Source: Pseudomonadota bacterium
Lineage (GTDB): Bacteria > Pseudomonadota > Gammaproteobacteria > Steroidobacterales > Steroidobacteraceae
Reading direction: 5' to 3'
Assembly: GCA_021792555.1 (NCBI GenBank)
Contig: JAJYUL010000028.1
Span: 1 to 49,125, forward strand
Length of the DNA stretch: 49,125 nt
Position numbers and translations under genes: made by a program. This document shows positions 1 to 6,668 of this stretch, piece by piece. Within the stretch, counting starts at the first letter, position 1. Every line of letters begins with the position of its first letter. The notes under the pieces are model-generated. The model searched no databases and had not been told where the DNA came from. It saw nothing but the letters and a program-made list of their open reading frames with translations.

Positions 1-20
1 AATACACTCTTCTGGGGCCA

Positions 21-158
21 CGGCCGCCCTCCTGCCTTCTTGATGCTTGGTAACACCAAGATAGCAGTGGCGGCCGTTCGCCTCACCGCCAGCCTCCGGC
101 TACCCCGGAAACGGGAGAAGAACCCAAAAGCGCCTCGTGACTCGCCGCTTGAGCGGCG
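21..158. other. Structured inverted repeats upstream of the GH16 gene
   Basis: Eight-base arms CGGCCGCC (21-28) and GGCGGCCG (69-76) enclose a second pairing, CTGC 32-35 with GCAG 64-67, and a terminal hairpin CTTGGT (46-51) / ACCAAG (55-60) with loop AAC. The right arm overlaps TGGCGG (68-73), which can pair instead with CCGCCA (86-91), so the two foldings exclude each other. Further short stems follow: CCCG/CGGG around a GAAA loop near 104-116, and CGCCGC (143-148) / GCGGCG (153-158) around TTGA. It could be a regulatory leader in either orientation or chance pairing in GC-rich DNA. I do not recognise a known RNA family. Confidence 0.4.
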
Positions 159-239
159 GGCGGCGTGTCTTTCCGGATCGGGAGCGCATGGTATAAGCTT
201 GAGCGCGAACGTAAGTAGATAGCGAGAGCGATAACACAC

Positions 240-1412
240 ATGCCGAGAAGATTCGCCGGGCCCGCATCCATTCTCCTGCTGGCAGCATCGTGCTGCATTT
301 GCGCCGCGGGCGCTGCCCCGCCCGGCGGGCGGGCGGGCGGCGAGCCGATTGCGGCGCCCAGAATCAGCACCGTTTCCGCACTGAACGGCGCAGTGATCGT
401 GACGCTCTCCTCGAGGACCCCCGGTGCAACGGTCTACTATACGGTGGACGGGAGGACGCCGACCTCGAGGTCCACGCCCTACGAGGCTCCCTTTCTCATC
501 TCCTCGAGCCTCACCGTGCGCGCCGTCGCCGAGGCGCGCGACGATGAGGTGAGCAGAGTCACGACACGGAAATTTCACCTGGACGTCCCTTCGGGCACTC
601 TCGTCTGGTCAGAGGAGTTCAACGAAGCGGAGCGCGGCGGCGCCGATGCGCGGCCCAATCCACGTCTGTGGAACTACGCCACCGGGGCGGACACGAACGA
701 CAGTGTCGGCGTGCTCTGTGCGTACGGGTCGAGCGTCGCGCCCTGCAATCGGGCCTTTCCAAACTCCTACGTGGGCAATGACGGCGACTTGCACATCGTC
801 GCGCAACAGCCCTCGGCTGGCGTCTATACCTCGGCGCGCATCGATACCCAGGGGCGCTTCAGCTTTGAATATGGGCGCCTCGAGGCCCGAATATGGGTGC
901 CCGAGGGCAAGGGGATCTGGCCTGCCTTCTGGCTGCTGGGCAATAACGTCGGCGTCGTCGGTTGGCCTGCCTGTGGCGAGATCGATGTCATGGAGCGCAT
1001 CAATGACGCCGGCCTGCCACCCGGCGGGATGGAGCCGAGCCCGCCCCCGGTGCCGGACACCTCGGACTGGAACAAGGGCTCGATCCACGGCACCGGCTTC
1101 ACCGGCAATGCCATCGGCAAGCTCTACTATTTCACAGGCGGCGCCACCGCCGCCGGGTGGCACACGTATGGGGTGATCAAGACGCCGAATCGAATCGAGT
1201 TTTACATAGACGATCCGAACTACCCATACGCAACCTTCACGCCACGAAGCATCGCCTCGCGTCCGGGCGCAGTCTGGCCGTTCGACAATGGCCAGTCCTT
1301 TTATCTCATTCTGAATATCGCCGTGGGCGGCGTTTGGCCCGGCTCGCCAGACTCGAGTACCAAATTCCCGGCGGCGATGCGTGTCGACTACGTCCGCCTC
1401 TACAGCGATTGA
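240..1412 (+). CDS. Secreted GH16 glycoside hydrolase (beta-glucanase type)
   Basis: The 390-residue protein starts with an export signal (Arg-Arg then a hydrophobic stretch to about residue 27). A small beta-sandwich follows at about 40-105, of the chitobiase/hexosaminidase C-terminal-like type, with TPGATVYYTVDG as its core. The glycoside hydrolase family 16 catalytic domain runs from about 120 to the end. The active-site ExDxxE signature is present as EIDVME (nucleophile E247, acid/base E252). The family cleaves internal beta-1,3 or beta-1,3/1,4 bonds in glucans such as laminarin; the exact substrate cannot be read here. The gene stands alone, with a possible -10 TATAAG at 192-197 and only a weak ribosome site. 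It probably degrades external polysaccharide or remodels exopolysaccharide. Confidence 0.9.
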   Translation: MPRRFAGPASILLLAASCCICAAGAAPPGGRAGGEPIAAPRISTVSALNGAVIVTLSSRTPGATVYYTVDGRTPTSRSTPYEAPFLISSSLTVRAVAEARDDEVSRVTTRKFHLDVPSGTLVWSEEFNEAERGGADARPNPRLWNYATGADTNDSVGVLCAYGSSVAPCNRAFPNSYVGNDGDLHIVAQQPSAGVYTSARIDTQGRFSFEYGRLEARIWVPEGKGIWPAFWLLGNNVGVVGWPACGEIDVMERINDAGLPPGGMEPSPPPVPDTSDWNKGSIHGTGFTGNAIGKLYYFTGGATAAGWHTYGVIKTPNRIEFYIDDPNYPYATFTPRSIASRPGAVWPFDNGQSFYLILNIAVGGVWPGSPDSSTKFPAAMRVDYVRLYSD

Positions 1413-2215
1413 GCATCCCATTCGTACGCGCAGGGCCGCGCGATGCGCGAGGGTGACTCGCTCCAGAGAGCCCGGAGCGGGAGCGTGGTGCAGCTGCGGC
1501 GGAGTCGATTCGCATAAGAGGTTGAGGAGGGCGCGGCGTCAGAGTCGATCTCCCGGCATGAAATCAGCACTTTGGTGAACGCAGAAGGTGTCGGCGCCGA
1601 GAGGCCGGCGCCGTCTGTTGTACGCGGACGGGACATCCCGCACTGCAGCCTCCGTCGCGCCATGCAGCTTTCGCCGTTGCTGCAGTGTGCGAGATGGCGC
1701 GTGAATGGCCCTCACGCAATCCCGGTATGCCATCGACGCGGCAGACATGCTCCTATCTGCCTGCGTACGTGCCCGCTGCAATCGTGTCTGTTTCGCCTGT
1801 GCGTGTTTCAGTTGTATGCGGCGCTCGGCTGCCCTGCCGGCAATGCCCCGTTATTGCGACAAGTGCCGTCAAAGCCGAGCTCGAGGGGATCTCGGGTGCT
1901 CTCATGGGCAGGTATTCTCGCGCAAGCCGAAGCTCAAGAGAGTGCTGCGAGGTCCGGCCGTCATGGACGGGGCATCCCTGGTTCAACCGGTGCTGCGGTT
2001 GTTTTCCAGTGTTGACCTGCGGAGCGCTCTTGGGGCGCATTGGACGAGCGCATGAGCGGGCATGAGGTCGGGTGGGGGATGCCGGAAATGGCCGGTGAGT
2101 GAGCGTCCACTGTGCTGATGTGGCGTGCAATAGGTGGGACGCTGCCGCGGAGGAGGCGCGAATCCTCGCGCTCTTGAAAGAGGCCGTGCAGTCAGATGCC
2201 GCCCGGCGCTGAGGC
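1413..2215. other. Long gene-poor stretch
   Basis: About 800 bases without a convincing gene on either strand. The open frames of 80-185 codons here have arginine/serine/cysteine-rich compositions typical of GC-rich shadow frames. The only structure seen is an inverted repeat CGGCGCC (1592-1598) / GGCGCCG (1607-1613) with an 8-base loop and no T-tract. A 36-codon frame at 2099-2209 (GTG start) ends in a charged, helix-like segment, RWDAAAEEARILALLKEA. It might be the relic of a lost gene, but I cannot identify it. Confidence 0.5.
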
Positions 2216-3127
2216 TCAGTCATCGCGCGCGGGCGGGTGGCCCATGGCCTTCTCCCGCGCCGCATCGCGCAGGTGCAGCCGGATGAAGTCCGCCGCGGCC
2301 CTGCGCTCACCGGCGAGCAGGAGAGTGATCAGCGTCTGGTGCTCGCGGCAGCGCCGTGCGGCGGCCTCGCGATCAACGGACTGACGGTACTCCATCAGGC
2401 GGCGCAGGCGATTGATGCGCTTGAGCGACTCGAGGATGAACACGTTGCCGGAGCAGGTGGCGATGGTTTCGTGCAGGCGCGTATTCGCATCGAACAGCTG
2501 CGCGGGTGAGGCCCACTGCACCGCGCCGTCGATCAGGGCCTGCTGTTCGGCCAGGCACCTGCGCAGCGCCGGTTCATCGATCTTGAAGCCCGGCTCGTTC
2601 AGCGCCGCCGGCTCGATCAGAATGCGGAAGCGGTAGGCCTGATCGTAGGTCTCCCCGGATGTGAGAATGGGCAGGAACTGCCAGCCATGGCCGGGCAGCC
2701 GCTCGATCCATCCCTCGTTGACGATGCGCCGCAGGATCGCGCCGAGCTGCGCCCTGGTCTGCCCATAACGGCGCATCAGATCGTTTTCGGACACGCGTTC
2801 GGGCAGACGGCCGGCGAGGCGGTCCTCGCCGATCGCGAGGTAAGTCGCTTCGCCCGGCGGCTCGTTCATGAACTGCGGCGGGAAGGCCGAGCGCTTGGGG
2901 TGCCGCCGAACGATGTAGCCTCCTTCGGGGCGCGGCCCCACGGTGCCGCGCTCGGCGAGCAGCCGCAGCGCCTCGCGCACCGGCGAGCGCGAGACCATGA
3001 GGCGCTCGGCGAGTGTGCGCTCCACCAGGGGCGTTCCAGGCGGCAGGGCCTCCTCTGCGATCAGCTGCTCGATCTTGCCGGCGAGCTGCTCGCCGAGCCC
3101 TCCGGGTGCGCGGCCGGTGGCGGGCAC
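2216..3127 (-). CDS. GntR-family transcriptional regulator, FCD subfamily
   Basis: This 303-residue regulator has an N-terminal winged helix (about residues 10-75; SRSPVREALRLLAERG is the recognition region). Its C-terminal all-helical FCD ligand domain carries the usual metal-binding histidines (LHETIA, EHQTLI, LHLRDA). FCD regulators usually repress adjacent catabolic genes and release DNA on binding an organic acid. I chose the GTG at 3127, because a GAGG lies about 9 bases upstream and it leaves an 11-base gap after the monooxygenase gene; the open frame continues to 3271 but would overlap that gene. It closes the operon at 2.2-6.5 kb and is the natural candidate to bind the palindrome at 6536-6561. 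Confidence 0.85.
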   Translation of the reverse strand: MPATGRAPGGLGEQLAGKIEQLIAEEALPPGTPLVERTLAERLMVSRSPVREALRLLAERGTVGPRPEGGYIVRRHPKRSAFPPQFMNEPPGEATYLAIGEDRLAGRLPERVSENDLMRRYGQTRAQLGAILRRIVNEGWIERLPGHGWQFLPILTSGETYDQAYRFRILIEPAALNEPGFKIDEPALRRCLAEQQALIDGAVQWASPAQLFDANTRLHETIATCSGNVFILESLKRINRLRRLMEYRQSVDREAAARRCREHQTLITLLLAGERRAAADFIRLHLRDAAREKAMGHPPARDD

Positions 3128-3138
3128 GATCGGTTGCC

Positions 3139-3438
3139 TCAGCCGTCCGCCGCCACGTCGAAGTGCTCCACGTGGGGAGGCTGCTGGAAAAACGGCCCGA
3201 TGATCGCACGCCACTCGGCGGACGCCGGCGATTGCCGGAAGCCGACGGTGTGCGCCTCGAGCGAGTCCCACTCCACGGTCAGGACGAAGCGCCCCGGGGA
3301 TTCCCGGCAGGAGAGGATCCGGTGACGGCGGTAACCGGCGGCCTTGGCAAGCACCGTGCTCGCCGCACGCGCAATGGCCGCGCTGAACGCATCCCGATCC
3401 TGCGCAGCGACCTTGAATTCAGCCACTTCGACGATCAT
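3139..3438 (-). CDS. Antibiotic biosynthesis monooxygenase (ABM) domain protein
   Basis: The 99-residue protein is a single ABM ferredoxin-like fold, the length usual for YgiN/quinol-monooxygenase-type dimers. It starts with the beta strand VEVAEFKV, has a central FVLTVEWDSLEAH segment and ends with FFQQPPHVEHF. The family includes cofactor-free monooxygenases acting on quinols or aromatic polyketides, and also detoxifying or sensory proteins, so the reaction is open. An AGGTGG ribosome site lies just before the ATG. The gene sits between the dehydrogenase and the regulator on the same strand. A 123-base gap separates it from the dehydrogenase, so it may also have its own promoter. Confidence 0.8.
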   Translation of the reverse strand: MIVEVAEFKVAAQDRDAFSAAIARAASTVLAKAAGYRRHRILSCRESPGRFVLTVEWDSLEAHTVGFRQSPASAEWRAIIGPFFQQPPHVEHFDVAADG

Positions 3439-3561
3439 TCATACCACCTGAAGTCATCCCCACACGCGTATTTTGGACTCATGCGCCGGCGGCGTCTCGC
3501 TCCGCAATGCGACGTCCGCCAACCGGCGTCCCGCCGGCGGTCGCGGTAGCGGACTGCGCTC

Positions 3562-4632
3562 TCACTTCTGAACGGCCGCCACGACCTCCCGGCTGAACGC
3601 CCGGGTGCCGAGGTGTCCGCCGACATCGGCGGTGCGGGTCTCGGGATTGGCCAGCACCGCCTCCACGGCGGCCTGCATGGCCGCGCCCGCCTCGCGGAAG
3701 GCCGCGAGCCGGTGATGATCGCCGATCCACGCCAGAAGCATGGCCACCGAGAGGATCATGGAGGTCGGGTTGGCCTTGTCCTGATTCGCGATGTCCGGCG
3801 CCGAGCCGTGCTGGGCCTGCGCGCAGCAAAGCCGATCGCCCGCCATCACCGAGCCGGCAAGACCTAGGCTCCCGGACAGCTCGCTCGCGAGGTCGGAGAG
3901 AATGTCGCCGTAGAGGTTTTCGGCCACGATGACATCGAAGCGCTCCGGGTTGCGCACCAGATGGGCTGTGGAGGCATCGACCAGCAGTTCCTCGAAGGTG
4001 ACCTCGGGGAAATCCCGGGCGACTTGCCGCGCGCATTGCAGAAACAGCCCGTCGGTCATGAGGAAGCAATTCGCCTTGTGGACGGCCGTGACCTTCCTGC
4101 GCCGGGTCATGGCCAGCTCGAAGGCCCGGCGCGCGATGCGCTCGCTGCAATGGCGGGTGACCTTGCGCACCGCGAGCGCCATGTCGGCCGTGGGCATCAT
4201 CTCGCCCCAGCCGCGGCTCATGTTGCGGTCCGGGTAGAAGCCCTCGGTGGCCTCGCGCACGATGACGAGGTCCATGCTCCTGCCGGACTTGAGGTTCGAG
4301 GGCAGGTGGGGGCGAGTGCGGGCGGGGCGCACATTGGCGTACAAATCGAGCTCGACGCGCAATGCTGCGGAAATGTTGCGCCCGCCCTGCTCGGGCGCAG
4401 GGTAGTCGGCGTGCGATTGCGTGCCGAGGATGATGCCGTCGCTGGCGCGGGCCGCATCGAGAACCGTCTGGCGCAGCGTGGTGCCGTGCTTGCGCAGGCT
4501 GACCAAGCCGACCTCATCGTAATCGAGGTGAATGTCCAGGCCGAAACGGCGGTCCACCGCCTGCAGCGCCTCGAGCGCGCCGCTCACGATCTCCGGACCG
4601 ATGCCATCGCCGGGCAGCACGAGGAATTTCAT
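3562..4632 (-). CDS. Isocitrate/isopropylmalate dehydrogenase family enzyme (tartrate/3-isopropylmalate type)
   Basis: A 356-residue NAD(P)-dependent beta-decarboxylating dehydrogenase of the LeuB/tartrate dehydrogenase family. It opens with the family start LPGDGIGPEIV and carries RREATEG-like substrate residues (VREATEGFYPDRN). The metal and cofactor motif NLYGDILSDLASELSGSLG is present, and an AQHGSAPDIANQDKANPTSM stretch fits the NAD-binding loop. Members oxidise a 2-hydroxyacid with a second carboxylate and often decarboxylate it. No leuC/leuD lie nearby, and the neighbours are a semialdehyde-type dehydrogenase, a cupin and a GntR regulator. A catabolic hydroxyacid substrate such as tartrate or a malate derivative is therefore more likely than leucine synthesis. 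It is the third gene of the operon. Confidence 0.8.
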   Translation of the reverse strand: MKFLVLPGDGIGPEIVSGALEALQAVDRRFGLDIHLDYDEVGLVSLRKHGTTLRQTVLDAARASDGIILGTQSHADYPAPEQGGRNISAALRVELDLYANVRPARTRPHLPSNLKSGRSMDLVIVREATEGFYPDRNMSRGWGEMMPTADMALAVRKVTRHCSERIARRAFELAMTRRRKVTAVHKANCFLMTDGLFLQCARQVARDFPEVTFEELLVDASTAHLVRNPERFDVIVAENLYGDILSDLASELSGSLGLAGSVMAGDRLCCAQAQHGSAPDIANQDKANPTSMILSVAMLLAWIGDHHRLAAFREAGAAMQAAVEAVLANPETRTADVGGHLGTRAFSREVVAAVQK

Positions 4633-4649
4633 GGCATTTGGCCGCGGGG

Positions 4650-5072
4650 TCAGCGCGGCTCGCCGTGCTCGGCGGCCACCGGGTGGGTGAGGCCGGTGCC
4701 CGTCAGGGTGCGGGTGGCCTCGGTGCTGGCGTAGATCCAGAGGATCTTCATCGGCTCGCTCTTGGACAGGTTGCGGAAGCGGTGCGCGATGCCGGCCGGG
4801 ATGAAGGTGGCCTCGTGCGGCCTCAGCTCATAGGCCAGGCCGTCGATCTCCAGAGCGGCGCGGCCCTCCATGAGCACCACGCTTTCCTCGCAGTCGTGGC
4901 TGTGAAACGCAATCTCCGCGCCGCCGCTGAAGGAAGTGTAGCCGGTGATGAAGCTCGTGCTGCCCACGGCGCGCGTCACCAGAGGGGTGGTGCTGGCGCC
5001 GCCGCCGCGCTCGTGCCGGGGCAGCGTTTCGGGCTTCAGCAGCGCCGCATTGGATGGAGTGCGGATGATCAT
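4650..5072 (-). CDS. Cupin-domain protein
   Basis: A 140-residue single-domain cupin. The first cupin motif is seen around GAEIAFHSHDCEESVVLMEG (His, His, Glu ligands) and the second around FIPAGIAHRFRN (ligand His). It therefore looks able to bind a metal, unlike many structural cupins. The ATG at 5072 follows an AAGGA ribosome site about 6 bases upstream, so I reject the longer open frame to 5297, which would run back into the aldehyde dehydrogenase gene. It lies 23 bases after the aldehyde dehydrogenase and 17 bases before the next gene. Possible roles are a small dioxygenase, an isomerase or a sensor of the pathway substrate. The sequence does not decide. Confidence 0.85.
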   Translation of the reverse strand: MIIRTPSNAALLKPETLPRHERGGGASTTPLVTRAVGSTSFITGYTSFSGGAEIAFHSHDCEESVVLMEGRAALEIDGLAYELRPHEATFIPAGIAHRFRNLSKSEPMKILWIYASTEATRTLTGTGLTHPVAAEHGEPR

Positions 5073-5095
5073 GGCGGTTCCTTGAATGTTCGCAG

Positions 5096-6466
5096 TCAGC
5101 GGGCGGAGCCGCTCGCTGCGTTCTGCAGGTCGGCCGGTCCGCCCCCGCCCGGATGGCCGGGTCCGAGGCCGCCGTGCGGCGGTGCGATCGCGCCGAAGGG
5201 CGCTCGCGGCTTGCGCGCCACGCGCCCGTTGATGAATACGGCGCCGGACTCGATGCGGCTTGCGAGCCTCGCGGCGCGCGCGGCATCGCCCGCCCACAGC
5301 GATGCGCCGGGGCCGAAGTCGAGCCAGCTGCCGACCTGCAGCGCCGCGTCGGCGTCTGCGACGCGAACGACAGCGGCGGCCGGCCCCAACATCTCCTCAC
5401 AGGCGGCGCACATTTCGGGCTCGACGTGATCGAGCAGCGTGGGCGCGTAGAAGAAGCCGGGCCCCTCACCGTATCTGCCGCCGAGCAGCAGCCGCGCGCC
5501 CTGTGCGATCGTCGAGTGGACCTGGCGGTGCAGGGTCTCACGCAGATCCGGGCGGGCCATGGGGCCGACCGATACGTCGCGTCGTAGAGGATCGCCCACC
5601 GTCAGAGCGCCGGCGTGCCGCGCGAACAGCCCGACGAATCGGTCGGCGATCGGTTCCTCGACAACGATCCGCTTGGTGCTGATGCAGCTTTGACCCGCGT
5701 TGCGCGAGCAGGCTTTCACGATGGCGCGCACCGCCGCCTCCAGGTCGGCATCGGCGAGCACGATGCACGGATCCGATCCGCCGAGCTCCAGCGCTTCTCT
5801 GCGCAACTCGGCCCGCGTGTGCGTGGGCGCAGGTCGGCCCAGGGGGGCCGGACCGGTGAGTGCCAGTGCCGCAACGCGCGGGTCGTTGAGCAGCGATTCG
5901 AGCTGCGCGCTGTCCAGCAGCAGCGCGGTAAACAGCCCCGGGTCAATGGCGGCCGCGTGGAACACCGCCTGCAGTTCGAGCGCGCAGCGCGGCACGTTGT
6001 CGGCATGCTTGAGGAGCATGGTGTTGCCGGCCGCGAGCGCCGCGGCGGCACAGCGCACCACCCGCCACACCGGATCGCTCCACGGCATGATCGCGAGCAG
6101 CACCCCCGGCGGATCGGGGAGCGGGTGGTGCCCGCGAGCGCTGCCGGCTGTCCTCTCAACGTCCGGGAGCTCGGCAGCCTTGTCCGCATAGAAGTCGCAG
6201 ACCCAGGCGCTCTGGTGCACCTCCGACTCGGCCTCGATGATCGGTTTGCCCATCTCGAGGGTGATCTGCCTGGCGAGCTCTGGCGTGCGTGCGCGCAGGA
6301 CGGCGGCAACCCGGCGCAGCAGGGCGCCGCGCTCAGCGCGAGGCGTGCGGGCCCATCGGCGTTGGGCCTGATCGGCGCGGGCAAGCGCCGCATCGATCTG
6401 GGCATCGCGGTGCGGCTCGAAACAGGCTAGCACCTGGCCGGTGGCCGGATTGATGGAGCGGATCAC
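5096..6466 (-). CDS. NAD(P)-dependent aldehyde dehydrogenase, succinate-semialdehyde type
   Basis: A 456-residue aldehyde dehydrogenase that reads like the short Sad/YneI succinate-semialdehyde group (RSINPATGQVL start; AIMPWSDPVWRV; LLKHADNVPRCALE). The catalytic cysteine is C261 in GQSCISTKR, and the general-base glutamate lies in LELGGSDP. It would oxidise a semialdehyde to the acid. I take the GTG at 6466, which starts exactly at the family N-terminus; the upstream 32 codons look untranslated. The C-terminal tail is odd: after APFG the usual GIKRSGYGRE-like oligomerisation segment is replaced by a Gly/Pro-rich run (GGLGPGHPGGGGPADLQNAA). It is the first gene of the operon, about 70 bases after the candidate operator. 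Confidence 0.85.
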   Translation of the reverse strand: MIRSINPATGQVLACFEPHRDAQIDAALARADQAQRRWARTPRAERGALLRRVAAVLRARTPELARQITLEMGKPIIEAESEVHQSAWVCDFYADKAAELPDVERTAGSARGHHPLPDPPGVLLAIMPWSDPVWRVVRCAAAALAAGNTMLLKHADNVPRCALELQAVFHAAAIDPGLFTALLLDSAQLESLLNDPRVAALALTGPAPLGRPAPTHTRAELRREALELGGSDPCIVLADADLEAAVRAIVKACSRNAGQSCISTKRIVVEEPIADRFVGLFARHAGALTVGDPLRRDVSVGPMARPDLRETLHRQVHSTIAQGARLLLGGRYGEGPGFFYAPTLLDHVEPEMCAACEEMLGPAAAVVRVADADAALQVGSWLDFGPGASLWAGDAARAARLASRIESGAVFINGRVARKPRAPFGAIAPPHGGLGPGHPGGGGPADLQNAASGSAR

Positions 6467-6535
6467 GGCCGGCCCCCAGTGCGCGGGGCGCGGCGGAGCG
6501 CTGGAGCGTTGAATCCGTACACGGCGGGCGACCGA

Positions 6536-6561
6536 TGGTATTTTATGGCCACAAGATACCA
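6536..6561. promoter_or_regulatory. 26-bp near-perfect palindrome, candidate GntR/FCD operator
   Basis: TGGTAT (6536-6541) and ATACCA (6556-6561) form perfect outer arms. TGGCCA (6546-6551) sits exactly on the same centre, between 6548 and 6549. The two four-base spacers, TTTA and CAAG, also pair at their middle two positions, so 11 of 13 base pairs are symmetric. The site lies 70 bases upstream of the aldehyde dehydrogenase start. That is where a repressor of the 2.2-6.5 kb operon would bind, and the operon ends with a GntR/FCD gene. TGGT...ACCA half-sites resemble those of other FadR-subfamily regulators; the assignment is an inference. Confidence 0.6.
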
Positions 6562-6668
6562 CGGACGGTGTGGCCGCTCAAACGGGCGCGGCGGGGGGCC
6601 GAGCGGCGCCCGCGGGGCGGGAGCGAGCGTGCGCCCCAGACGCCCCGGGGGCCGGAGCGGCGCGCCGT

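Noticed and set aside
1-160. Cobalamin riboswitch on the minus strand
   Set aside because: GCCACTG and CAGGAG occur in the right order, but the AGGGAA/CCGGTG core is missing and the last box differs; only a covariance search could decide.
1592-1613. Intrinsic terminator after the GH16 gene
   Set aside because: The hairpin has no T-tract and lies about 180 bases beyond the stop codon.
1685-2065. Cys-rich 126-codon frame in the gene-poor stretch
   Set aside because: Several overlapping frames of equal quality exist here and none has a ribosome site or a recognisable fold.
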